Assembly (NCBI RefSeq): GCF_019399895.1
Contig: NC_091874.1
Span: forward strand, 250,501-314,500
Direction of reading: 5' to 3'
DNA: 64,000 nucleotides
Source: Cardiocondyla obscurior
Taxonomy: Eukaryota > Arthropoda > Insecta > Hymenoptera > Formicidae
In this document: positions 36,961 to 48,805 of the stretch, piece after piece
Layout of the letters: each line of letters begins with the position of its first letter
Position numbering within the stretch: the stretch's first letter is position 1
Program-made: the position numbers and the translations under genes
Notes under the pieces: generated by a model
Database searches by the model: none
What the model was told of the DNA's origin: nothing
What the model saw: only the letters and a program-made list of their open reading frames with translations

Positions 36961-37627
36961 AGGACCGGACTGAAAATTATCCGCTATTAATTCAGCCATG
37001 AGCAGGAATCTTTTAGCTCTAATTCTATTTGCGTAATTAATTCTTACAGCCCTTTAAGAATTATCTCTTGTTTTCATAGTACGCAAGACGATTATTCATT
37101 TTCAGTAATTACATACAGAGACTTAAAGAGGTTTACTATAATCACGTTGTGCTACTGTGTTACGAATGAATACCGGAGTAATTACACGGTAATACCACTT
37201 TCATTTACCGCACATTTACATACGTGTTCTTTGAAGAGTTAAAATGCACAATGTACAATTCAATTATACTTAAATATTAAGTTCTAAAGAATAAAATAGT
37301 TATTTTCTAATTAATACGCAATATAATATAATTTCGAAATAAATACACATTTCGTTTTTTTTTTTTTTTCTTCTTTTTAAAATTAAAAATATTTGCTAGC
37401 CCGTTACATTTAGTAGAAAATTTTTATCGCAGCAGATTATCTCTGACATGTTTATTTTTTTACCAATGGTAGTTCATCGTTTGCGGTTTTGTACGTTCGG
37501 GAGCGGAATAGCACGAGCTAGACTTTAAAGTCACCCTTAAAACTTTATCGCCTTCGTATACACATCCAGAGTGTAGAAAACGTAGCGGCAAAGGAATTTC
37601 TCGTACCGGGGTGTAGCGTGACGCACG

Positions 37628-37676
37628 TAGCGATAGATTCTGTAAATCCCCGATACAGTTACGGTTCCCGTCGCTA
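37628..37676. repeat. nested inverted repeats
   Basis: TAGCGA (37628-37633) pairs with TCGCTA (37671-37676). Between them CTGTA (37640-37644) pairs with TACAG (37654-37658) around a 9-nt loop. The stems are short and the structure may be chance. Confidence 0.6.
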
Positions 37677-38484
37677 GAAATACGAGCGGAAACGCGTGGC
37701 GGCGCGATTTAACGATCACAAGAGGCGCGCGCTTAAGCGGGAGAAAGTTCGCCTCTCAAACTTTGGACGAGAGTCTCGTAACTCCGCCGTCTATCTGTCC
37801 ATTTGCCGTTTACAGTTATACGACGTTATACTCCTGGAAACATGGATAAAGTCTATTATTGCGTGGTGGCTTTCGAAGCCGACTGACTTGAGAGGTCTCG
37901 GGGTTGTCGTTTAGTCGAAGATCGGATCTGGTTTACTTGTAAGTCCCGGATTCCACGCTATGTCGTTCGGTTCTTTAGTTTTTAACCTTTGCAACAAATC
38001 GCGAGAAACTTCGCGATTTTTAGAAACTGAATATACGCGCTTGTTCTGAATAATTCTTAATAATTACAACGAAACCAATATATATTTTTAATACTTTTCT
38101 TAAGTACATAGTAACGACGTGTTTTCACGAGAATATGCGAGAACCTGAATGCATTCTTGTAACGCGACAGAATGAGAACGATCCGCGGCGCCATTATTTC
38201 GGCAATGGATGAATTTAGGAACGGTTCCCATTTCGGTGCGAATTCCGAGGCATGCGAGATTCCTTAGCGAGGGAGTATCCTTCTGTGGTTGTGATACTAC
38301 ATAAATTCGTGTCCCTTGTGTGACGACGAGACTGTCGGTGCGCGAGAGAGAAAGAGAGAAAGGAGTAAGAGTAGGAGCCATTTACGCAAACACGCGATTT
38401 GTGTTAAATCTCTCTCAGAGGAGTCTCTTCCGTTTTCGAGAATTCTTGGTGCGTTGCGCGTTCAAAAGATGCCAGTCGTTTTAG

Positions 38485-38504
38485 TATATATTGTACAATA
38501 TATA
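38485..38504. repeat. perfect 20-bp palindrome
   Basis: The half-site TATATATTGT is followed by its exact complement and centred on GTAC. Mostly TA-type sequence, inside the 37.5-38.9 kb island. Confidence 0.9.
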
Positions 38505-40149
38505 TGTATGTCGTGTGCGGTTGAGGGGAGACAAATTTGCTTCTTCGTCGCTCTCGTCACTAATGCGAAGCGAAGGCGGCTGGTCTCGACGACAAGAACG
38601 CTGGACGCGCCGTTGGCGTTTATCGGAATGGAAATCTCGCGACGCGTTTCTTCGACTCCGGTTTTGAAACTTTGATCGCTCGCGGCTTTGTATAAACTGC
38701 GCGAAGTTCGTGAACTTTGAAGAGAAGCGCGGCTAGATATGAGTGGTGCATTTTGAGTTAAACGTAATGCGGAAAGTTGAAGGACGAGCGCGAGCCCGAA
38801 AGCGGAGTTTTAGGTCTATGCCAGAGAAACGCTAAAACGAAAAACGGATAAAGAGACGGGGAAGAAAAATTTTTATTTTCTTACGTATCTAGCATCAAAA
38901 GTCCGGAAGGAGCGAGTACATAATTAAATGCATACGTAACTCTCGAAAGCTGAATATTCTAATTGACTGGAGTCATGTTCAAAGAGATATATTCTTAAAG
39001 TTTGTTTCTTAAAAGTACTAAAAACCTTATTATTCATACTTATAATATTACGATTAATATTTAATAGATTGTGTAACGTGCAAAATATCGAAGAATATTT
39101 TTAAAGCAAAATTAACAAACAGAAAAAAAAAATTAATCAATTTCAATGTATGTTTTTACATATACATTAGCATAGAATAACTTCACATTTTTAAATTGAC
39201 TAAAATAATTCTTTTCTGGCATTGCCACCGCAAGTAGATTGCTGAAAATTAAAACTAAAATCTATATCTTCTTTCTAATAATAACAAAATAGAAGTATGT
39301 CGACTTTATTGTTCTAAAATTGGTATATTTGTCGGTTTTCCACAAAATATTATCTAAGAATGCCGCGATTACGAAAGCAAGTAAAATTCTTCAAAAATGA
39401 AAATATTGGAAAACCATTTGAAGCGGAAATCCTCACTTCGAGACGAGGTTTAAAGATGGAACTGCTTTGATAAAGTTACGTTTGATGGATTTGCCTTGGT
39501 TCAATAGTAAACTTTTGTAACTATTTTTATAACATTGAAATTTTTTTTATTTTTTGCGTGCACGTTTGAAACCGGCTATATTCGTAAAAAAAAATATAAA
39601 GGTAACAAAATGTCATCTATCGTGATTCAATAAATTGGAGTATTTTCAATTGAGTTAGGTTATTTTCAATATGCAACATACGATTTTTAATACAAAATAA
39701 TTTTATCGTGTTTTCAAATACAGAAAAATGTTTTCTTTTTCTTACAAATTTTTATTATGTCGGAAACTTTTGGGAGGGATAAAATTTTTATATTAAAAAA
39801 GTTATATCTTACTTTCTATTCTATTACATGGATTACTCATTTGCATTAAAAACAAATTTTACCGATATTATAAAAGAATCATCTATTTCATTACATAAAA
39901 TTACAATACTATCGTAAAATATATGCATGTTTTTATCTAATATATCTAGTTACGAAGTTGGAATAAAATAGGAAAAGTCATTAAAGTTTGCTATTTTGTA
40001 CGTAAAAGACGTAATCGTGTAGTACGATGAGAAAGCATGATCTATTTTAGGAAATTAGATATTTGCATAGTAAACGTTGCTATTTTCATCGGCGGTCACT
40101 TGCGCGTTCTTGCTTTACAGTAAGAATCGCGCCGTGATGCGTTGCTTTA

Positions 40150-40232
40150 AAGAAGGAAAAAAAAAAAAAAAAAAAGACAAGAAAAGATAAAAGTGAGAGA
40201 GAATAAAGGAAAAACAGGAAGGGAAGAAACGA
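40150..40232 (+). repeat. purine-rich tract with poly-A core
   Basis: A run of A interrupted by G, with about 20 consecutive As at its core, continues into GAGA- and GGAA-rich sequence. It immediately precedes a CpG-rich island. Confidence 0.85.
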
Positions 40233-40239
40233 GCGGTTA

Positions 40240-40780
40240 CGTCGTTAGGCGGCACGTTGTAAAGCTCTGAATATCTCCACGCTCGCTTGCATACTGCATT
40301 AATGTCTCCCGCGCGTTTAGCCTTTCATCGATCAAGCTACGTTGCAGTTTCGAGTGACGATGTCCTTTGCTTCAAAGGGTCCTTTGCCAATGTGGTTACG
40401 AGTTTCATCAAAACTTCGGTCCCACTACGTTGCCGCGATGGCCAGGGCCCGGCCAAGTCCTTCGTCGTAATGCCATTTTACCGCCCTGTATTGTCTCATT
40501 CTCGATGGCTTAGAAGACGCGTACGTCACCTTTAATATTGTACATTTTAATACCTGCGCTTTCTCTTGGGACCACGCGGGCGTTAATGAACGCCCGCATG
40601 TTTTATAGGCGCGCTACGCTTCCGCCGTGCGCACGTACGCGAAGAGAGCCGCATGATTAATTTCGCGTTAGAAACTGGAAACCCCTGATCCGTATCTATG
40701 AAAATTGCTAATTAACGATTGCGCGTCTAGGCACCGCGGCCGCGACGAGCGCGGATTTCGAGCCCGCGAAAATATTATGC
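40240..40780. other. CpG-rich island containing a strong GC hairpin
   Basis: G+C-rich sequence following the purine tract. The + frame 40287-40535 is open but unrecognised. The hairpin at 40576-40597 is its most notable component. Confidence 0.45.
40576..40597. repeat. strong 9-bp GC-rich hairpin with tetraloop
   Basis: GCGGGCGTT (40576-40584) and AACGCCCGC (40589-40597) are perfect complements around AATG. A few flanking pairs follow after a mismatch (A40574 with T40599, C40573 with G40600). It is followed by TTTTAT at 40601-40606. In bacteria this would resemble an intrinsic terminator. In this insect-type context it is more likely a structured DNA or RNA element of unknown role. Confidence 0.85.
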
Positions 40781-42059
40781 TTACATTACGGTATTAATGT
40801 ATTACGCCTCTCATGATAAACGCCACAGTTGTAATCATATACGCGCTCGTTTTCGATACGAGAACTCGATTATGATATATTGTCCTTTTTTTAATCGGAA
40901 TGTTTTTTTTTTTTTTTTGTACATTGAATGGCAGATAAGGTTTTTGATACGGGGACAGCGGCTAGCGTACGTGATTCTCGTCCTCTCCAAGCCCTCCCTC
41001 GGCCGCTGGTGCTTCACACGTTTCGTGTGAGACTCGACGCACATCACGCCAAAGTCATGTACGCTAGCCGTCGCCGCCAACAAACGCTATACCTGCTTTT
41101 CAATGTACATCTGAATATTTCCCTTTTTTTTTTCTTTTTTTTTTTTGCGAAAAATTTTAATACGGATAAGTGCGCGGTTTATGAAGATGTTATCATTAAA
41201 CAAAAATAACTGTATTCATTAGATACGGTACGTTGTATAATGCATAATACGTAAAAGATTGCGAATCGTGGACTTTAATCGTGGAATTTGTAAACGTAGA
41301 ATGTTGCAAATCTGTTTATCGGATATAAAACCGCGGCTGCATATTTGTGTAATATTTTTAGAATTGCGTTAAAAGAATAAAAGCCATTGTTTAACGTAAA
41401 TTGAAACATCAGTTACATTTTCGTCGTATCGAATACGTTAAATTAATTATTAATTACATTATAAATTAATTAATACAAACAGTATATTGCAGTGGCTCAT
41501 ATTAGTTTATATTGACATATGAAATCTTTGTATTTCAATTTACAGAGTATTTATCGCGTTATTTTTGAAAGCACAAGCTTAATTGTCAATAAATTGATTA
41601 ACAAAAGTCGGTCGCGCGGATTTATATAAAAATAGCGCCTTAAGCAGCAAAGTTTAGAAAGTTTAATTTATATTAATTATAAAATTGCTTAGATTAAAAC
41701 TTTTAAGTTATGCTCGCGATTATACTGCTAGAGTTAAAGTGGTATTTGGGGCAAGAAAGTTCAACATGCGGGTTATATATGCACATACGTGTATTGCACG
41801 TGCAAAGGAAATTTGACAAACGAAGTATATATTTGGCATCGAGTGCGCCGACAAATTCTATTTCACTTACTGGTCGTGTGGTGCAAATGATGCAAATTGG
41901 TGCTAAATATTTGCATTTTATCGCTACACGGTATCGCGGTCAAGCATTCCGTCACCAAGCACGTCGCTTATATGTAATGGGAAAACGTTTAATTATTAAA
42001 CTGTTATCAATATGCGAAGATTCTCGTATTTAATTAGTCGCAATCGATCGGCATCGTAA

Positions 42060-42720
42060 TAGGGAGGAAGGGGAAACGGAAAAAAAGGGAATGATGGGGG
42101 TGACGGCAATATTGCGTTAAACGGTACTACGACGACGGCGTCCGAATTTAATTGCGAAATCGTAAGGCATAATTTTGCAGTTATCGCAATACGGTGCGCG
42201 ATGCGCGTTCTCCATCCCGATGGAGGTATGCGACCGCGTTGTTAAACCCGCAATAATCTCAACTCGTTCCGAAGTGAGCGAGGGCAGGGGGGATGCGCGC
42301 TACCCTGTGAGATTCCACACCCGCGGATTTCGGCGCTTGTTAGGTCGCGCACGGCGATAGTTGAGCCGGTACGCGTCCGTCCTTCGCATTGCGGCCGGGT
42401 TAATGCTTGAACGTCTGCTGCCCCATACCGCCGTGCCAACCGGTAGGACTTCGAATTACAATGGAAGCATGAGAGCCCGGGACCGAGACATGCGACACGG
42501 TTGCTCGATCGGGGTCTGGTGCAGCGTGTTGCGAAGTGCTCGCGTCAGGCGTCTCTTTGTGTGCACCTATCGTGCAAATCGCACGAAAACTGCCCCGATT
42601 GCTCTCGTAACGCTCGAACGCGATGTGATTGCAGTTCGACGGCTGACACCATTTCGTTTCTTAACACGAAATTATTGCACGTAAACGATCCCGATGAACC
42701 GCGGTTAAAATGATGGATTA
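42060..42720. other. CpG-rich island
   Basis: Dense CpG sequence with three frames open (42175-42360 +, 42361-42684 +, 42242-42439 -). They are Arg/Cys-rich and unrecognised. No clear splice boundaries are seen. Regulatory DNA or an unrecognised first exon are options. Confidence 0.4.
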
Positions 42721-43739
42721 TACGATGGCTGAGGACAGGATTTTTCCGGCACGCTACATTCCTCCCTTTGCAATTTTTGACATGTAAATTTTTTATTTGC
42801 TACGTGACTGCATAACTCCGTTGAAAAATGATAGATATTTTAAAACAAAAGAAAATTCTTGAATCGGTAAGAGCTCGACCAAGATATCGACCTCGTTTTA
42901 TTATTATACACTGACAGGGATGTAAGAGAGAATGGCGTTTATCTGACAACGCGTCGGAGGAGATCGATCAAAACTAAGATGAAATTTTTCATCGACGACG
43001 CCTTGCTTCTGAATACTAAAATGATCATAATGCAACCTTTGAGAAATGAAGGAAAAAAAAGAAAAAAAGGAAAGAAAGATAATTTTATTTCTCATTTATA
43101 TTAAGCTTAACTTTTTCGTAACATATTAACTTTACATAATTTTAATTACGTCGGATTATTATTTGCTAATCCTTAATAACGTATCTCGGTATATTTCGCG
43201 TATTTCTGCAGAGTCTGTAAAACTGCGAATAGTAGTGAAATTACAACACGCACACAAATAGTTCTCGGTAACGTGATAAGATAGATAGTTTGCATGCCAA
43301 AGTTTCCGACTCGGAGTATCAGGTAAAACAATTCGAGTACGTATATTGCAGTTAACGCATCTTCCATAAAATTGACTCGATGACACTATCGTCCAACTTT
43401 GCCACTTGCCTCATTCAAATCAGCAATATATTTTCGATTTTAATTTCAAGACCACAATCAATTTGCGTACGTGTATTTAATTCAATCGGATTAACAAAGA
43501 CATATAAAATGTAAATCATTTTCAAGGCACTTCTAAATAAATAAAAAAAATAAAAAAAAACGTCATATATAAAATACGCGATACATCAGATATTCTACGC
43601 AGGCAAACCGAAACGTATTACTCTTCATATCTTTTAAAATATTTACGACGTTTTTATATATCGATGTCTCTGAAACATGCAACTGGTATATTTATTGCGT
43701 GTCAATCACGGTTTATTTTGGAGTTCAATCGGGTTTTCT

Positions 43740-44120
43740 AAAGACGCGTGATTGATGGTCTCGTCCTCGCCGTAGAGAATGAGCTTCAAAATCCCGTGGC
43801 GTTCCACGAAAAAAATTGATCAGCGAGCGGAGTAATCCGCTGGCTTATGCGCGACGTATCGTCGGCTACAGGAAAGAACCAAATTGGCCATTAGTATCAT
43901 TGACGTAACACCGTCGCCGTCGACCCTCGCGAACGTCTTCGAGTCACCCCGACACTTCGATTTAGAAACTCACGCCACTTGAACTTTCCCATTAACTGGT
44001 TAATTTGAATACGTCCCGCGCTACGGCATGTGACTAACGATCGAGCTCATTGATCTCGGCCTTGATGCATCGCACTTGGTGCTTTAAACGCACCGGAATA
44101 ACGTGACCTAGAAACGAATA
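43740..44120. other. CpG-rich island
   Basis: G+C-richer than its flanks. It has no long open frame, no splice-bounded exon and no obvious RNA gene. A candidate non-coding regulatory patch. Confidence 0.35.
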
Positions 44121-44799
44121 TGACCTCTTTTCGTTTTTTCTCTTCCAAACCTGACGATATTATAAAAATTCTTCCTTATCACATACAATAAATTAGCTAC
44201 GTTAATTTATACTCGTAATTACTGATTTATAATTTTCGTTAATTATTATGTTCTTGATAAATAAGACTGAATTTTTATATGTTTCTCGTTAAAAAAAAAA
44301 TCTCGAGTTAAAATGCTCTTCAATCAATTACATATATGATTCGATAATTAATTATCGTGAATATTTATCTAAATAATTTTGATGTAAAATTTATTTAACT
44401 CTTTGCAAAATAGCGAATAATACGTAGCAATATTAATCGAATGATTACTGAATTGTATTTGTAATAATGAAACTCAGTCGATTTAATCTTGTTAATAATT
44501 GTCAGTATTTTTTAAAAACGTATTTATAAATTTTGATGTGCAACCACGCATTTGTTTAAAAAGCTATCTATATTTTATCGTAATATCTTTTAATATAATA
44601 AAATAAAAATGTGTGTATGCAGATAATTGCATATTTAAATATGGAATTATCAAATAATTTTATTTATGTTTGTATTCGGTCACTTTATTTAAGGCAGCCG
44701 ATAAGATTAAAATATTCTAAGTCAGAAAATCCGAAAAATTTATGAACTAAAATAATATTTTTGCTAATTTAATTATTCCTTGTAATATTAAAATTCATA

Positions 44800-45240
44800 G
44801 CAGAGACGGATAAGGAAGGATTTTTCTTTCTCGAATTGTAAATTTGCCGCGGGATAAAGCGGCACGAACTGGTTGAATGACATAAGGTACACGCGAGTTC
44901 GAGATTGGGATGGGAACATCGGCATGGAGATAGCGCGATAATGAATTCGATCATCGTGAAGAATTTCAATGAGGAAGCGCATCGGCGCCAAATCAGTCGT
45001 GGGAAAGAGAGGCTAAGAGAGATCCTAACGTAAAAGAACTTTTCAATCTCTTCTCGTGGTCCTGCGAAGGATGAAAGGATCTCGTAAATCGTACGATTCG
45101 TTTTACGTCTTCCTTTAGAGCCCAATGTTTCTGCTCCTCCTTTCCTATGCCTTCCCGGGCGAACTCGGAAGCCCCGACCGGTGTCACGCGAGGGTAAAAA
45201 GGGTAAATCAGTCCCAGACATTCATTTTAACGAGAGTAAA
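44800..45240. other. G+C-richer patch with a 150-codon minus-strand frame
   Basis: The minus frame 44769-45221 (150 codons) and two shorter overlapping minus frames are open. The peptide is Arg/Ser/Pro-rich with no domain, and its C-terminal part runs into AT-rich DNA. I consider it non-coding. Confidence 0.45.
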
Positions 45241-45377
45241 TGGGCTCCTAAGTACGAAACACCCTTAAAGCACTATCTGGTCATTTTCAAGTGACTGATA
45301 TATCCGAAACTTTTCAAATTAGTTACTTAAAAATCGTCAAAGAATCAAATTTCTATTTTATTTTACATCTGCATCTA

Positions 45378-45396
45378 TTTTTTTTTTTTTTTTTTT
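45378..45396 (+). repeat. poly-T tract, 19 bp
   Basis: An uninterrupted run of 19 thymines in AT-rich DNA. Confidence 0.9.
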
Positions 45397-46079
45397 GTAA
45401 AAAACTGCATATTAAAATATAAAGTCTTATCTGAATTTTAAGTACGAGTAACGTTTGATTATGACAGATAGATTGATTTAAAGACTAAAGTTTAACAAGA
45501 ATTAGCATTTAATTTGCAAGTCCGCATTTATAAACTCGTTTATTAGTGTTAATTTTTTAATTAGATTTTACAAATTATGCAGCAGTGCAGTATCGAGCGA
45601 TAAATCGCCTTTTCATAAAGTTTTATTATGTTTCTCGTGATAATGACATTTCTTTGTATGGCGAGGTTAAATTTAAGGAGAAAACCCGTTAAATATGAGA
45701 GACAAACCAGCGACGCAATATATGGAGCGTACTTTATATTGTGGCTTGATATTACAATAGAATGATTTTAAAGAGCTACTTAACAATTCACTTTATTGCA
45801 ATCTCGCAATATGAAATAATCTGGGGTTTAGTCAAAGAGAACGGGGACACGGTCAATCGGGGAAGAAACGTGCCAACTGTAAGGGTGAGTGCGAAAGCGA
45901 GAGAAAAAGGTGGAAATACAAGAGGCAACTGGTACCTGCAGCGAGCGAATCAATAGCTCCCTCGTAAAGATCTCTGTGAAAACAAGTCCAAAGCGAGAAG
46001 TTTCTTTGCACGGGGGATGCTATCACGTAGCTTTCGTAATCGGAATTGCGAATTTAACGAACCTCCGATTTTGAATTAA

Positions 46080-46620
46080 TTCAGAAACGACGACGTATTA
46101 AATTCCTTTAATCTCGAATTCCGTAGGTACGGGGGGGGGGCTTCGGCAATCCCGGGAGTCGGTTACCACGATCACGGTGGAATATTGACAATAAAACGAG
46201 ACGTCGTTCATTCTCGTTACCACGACAAATAATAATCCCGCGTCGCCGATGTCCGGTGTAAGCCGAGAAAAACACTACGGGAGCACCGTATATCTCCGAC
46301 CGGCGTTTATCGCGCGTTACCGGGACAGCATAGCGACCTAAAACCTACAACCAACGAAGAGAAGCGGCGCTATCGTAAGAAATATTAAGGGTTGGGGTAA
46401 AAAAAAAAAAGAAAAAAAAGAAAAGCTCGAACCGGATGTTCGAATGGTCCATAAAATACGATGGTTGAATTGGCCCGAATTCTATGACGCGCGCCAGGAC
46501 GGCGGTGTGAAAAATGTTCCAGCGGTGCCGCGATCGAAATGAAACGATCGCATTATTACTTGGGTGTGGTAGAAGTTATACCGAAGGTCTCAGGTTTACC
46601 GCAGCTCTACGGAGCTTTAT
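46080..46620. other. CpG-rich patch with a G10 run
   Basis: Includes ten consecutive Gs (46131-46140), rare in this genome type, and a poly-A/purine run (46399-46425). No frame or splice-bounded exon is supported. Confidence 0.5.
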
Positions 46621-47619
46621 GCTCGAATCGAATTCCCTTTTTCTTTGCAAAATTGCCGAGACATCGATAATTCTTCTGTAGCACGAATAAAATTTTTTCA
46701 CTTTAAACACAGACAGAACTTTGGTATATATAAATAATGTAATCTCGCGTCGTAAAAAAATTTTATACGAAGGTGGAAAGATTGAATATATTTCCCGTGT
46801 TAATATTAAAAAGAATTGTGAGTTATGCCAAATGGATAGAAAAATAATTATCATTTAAAGTAAGTTACAGTCACACATTAAGAAACATATCTCTTGCCAT
46901 GATTTTCACGTTTGTTTCTTGCGGTACAAATTTAGAACTTAGGTTCAATCGAATATTTTTACGCGACCTACTGTTTGGTAACGTATGGTATGGAAAATGA
47001 AAACTTGCTCTAGCCGAGCTCGTAGCGCAGTTTTTCGAAGCTGGTGCTCGGAAGCATTTTTCTGGGGACGCTCGCGCACGACATTTTCAAGAAATTACCT
47101 CGCGCAATTTTCTATCTTTCGCTCGTACTTTTTACTACCCAGATAGAAAATGATTTTGTATTTTACCGGTGAATTTGTACAGTGGCATGGGCTGATACGA
47201 TACTAAAATTATTTGACAAATTATGATCTATCCATAAACCACCTCTACGTTAAATATTTTTTAAGAAAGACATAATCGCGCACTTTGTATGTATATCTAA
47301 AGCAAACATCAGGTTTTTAAATATTTTTTAATCGTGTAAAGTTCAGTAAAATTAATTCGACGGCAAAATATGAATTACATAGAAATTAAAATCATTCAGT
47401 TGAAATTAATTTCTCATTTTCGTATTTTGATTAAATTATTTGCTAAACATTGAGTAAACAAAATAAAATTTTTCTTTTATGAGAGAAAAATAATTTTAAA
47501 TAGGAAAAATCCGAAAAATCTTTATTTAATTTAGTTCGCGTGCAATTCTAAAAGAACTGACTGAGGTTACATTACATTGAAACGTTACGTCAAAAATCCA
47601 AGTGATGGTTAAGATAAAA

Positions 47620-48805
47620 AAAAAAAAATTCTTTGGGTCGCCGCGTGCATTCCGGCGATTGATCAGAAGAGGATCGCGATGTAGATAGATAGGGGTAAGT
47701 GGAGAAGGACAGGGGAGTTGTAGGACACACACGTTTATGACGAGGTAGGCGGCAAGGGAGGCGAGAAAAGAGAGTAGTGGTTTCCTCGTCAAAAAAGATG
47801 AAGTCAACGCGGTTTCGGGGAGGGTGGCTGGTACACGGGGCCGAGCCCGCGGTGACGCAAGGGCGGGGGTGCGTTCTTTAAGGTAGGGGGCATGCGCGGG
47901 CGTCCGGGGGTGCAGAGCGACTCTCGGAGGTTAGTCGCTTGCCAACATCACGACGTGCCGCTCGTACTTGGCTATCGTTGCATTTACACGCACTCGCTTT
48001 TTCACCCCTTTCGCCCTGGCCGTCGTGCTGTCATCTCCGCTCGTCATCGGTATCCAATTTGTCAACCCGTTCGCCATCGATCGGAGAAATTTTTCCCTCT
48101 TTCTAGTTTACCTTTCGGCGGTGAATATCGCGAATTGAATCACGAATCCCATCGAACTGCGATTTCGAGTTTCGTCGGAAACAACGAGATCGATATTTAC
48201 ACGATAACGACGACACGACAATCGGCCGCGCAACGTTTTGGAGATGTAACAGTGCGTCGGAATGGTGCACCGATCGATCCGTTAAAATGTGGATCGCGCT
48301 ATCGCGATCGCGTACGACGATTGATTGACGGTGTAGTGACTTGCCCGGAGTTTCTCGTTTAAACGAACATTTGTTCTTCTGGCGATCGATGGTGATTTTA
48401 AAATCGAAGTGACTGATCGTGGCATAATGACGGAAGGAATGTGGGCGCGGATGCGCGTTCACTCCCGGAACCAGGTATCGCGTTTCGGTTAAATAGTGTT
48501 TTATCGTCCTCCAGCGTTTTCGACGTAAAGCGAGATTCCGTCGGGAGTTACGCGGTACCAATTGCGATAAATTCCTGGACCGGAAGTGACTGCATTGCGT
48601 ATCATATCGTTGCAATAAACGGCGTATAAAAGTGCGCATGGAACGGCTTGTATCACGACGAACGATTCGGATCTGTTTGAGTTGAAGAGCGTCACGGTGC
48701 ATTTTCCGGCGGCGATTTGGATGCGCGTCCAGAGTGCACGGGGCAGGAACGCGATCGCGTCCTTCAGGAAATTTGCCGTGTCCGAAACATGTAGCTTCGA
48801 TAGCG
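47620..48805 (+). promoter_or_regulatory. putative second promoter / untranslated first exon (+ strand)
   Basis: About 1.2 kb of CpG-dense sequence ends at a consensus 5' splice site (ATAGCG then GTAAGAG, GT at 48806-48807), directly followed by AT-rich DNA. Long frames are open on both strands (47892-48362 + with 156 codons, 48103-48702 - with 199 codons). Their Arg/His/Ser-rich peptides show no domain, as expected for sequence with few stops. The arrangement mirrors the 28.9-29.14 kb zone, so it may be an alternative first exon of the same + strand gene or the start of another. No acceptor partner was identified. Confidence 0.4.

Larger units (their letters stand above)
37480..38870. other. 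CpG-rich island with nested inverted repeats
   Basis: About 1.4 kb of G+C-richer sequence. It contains nested short inverted repeats (37628-37676), a GTAAGT donor-like site at 37941 after a weak exon end, a purine run (38340-38370) and a perfect 20-bp palindrome (38485-38504). The frames at 37537-37719 -, 37696-37914 +, 38100-38381 - and 38316-38675 + show no domains. An untranslated exon or promoter is possible but not demonstrated. Confidence 0.4.
30264..47619. other. probable large intron / intergenic DNA with CpG-rich islands
   Basis: No downstream exon of the 29-30.3 kb gene could be recognised. AT-rich DNA alternates with G+C-richer islands, listed separately. Strongly AT-rich blocks lie at 30640-31010, 31560-31900, 32100-32320, 34320-34600, 35190-35480, 38990-39940 and 44150-44760. 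Isolated acceptor-like sites (32375, 40118, 46605) have no convincing paired donors. Confidence 0.5.

Noticed and set aside
44769..45221. 150-codon minus-strand frame
   Set aside because: Low-complexity Arg/Ser/Pro composition, extends into AT-rich DNA, no splice or domain support.
48103..48702. 199-codon minus-strand open frame, longest in the window
   Set aside because: It lies in a stop-poor CpG-rich island with a long + strand frame overlapping it. The peptide is Arg/His/Ser-rich without domains, and the nearby splice signal is on the + strand.
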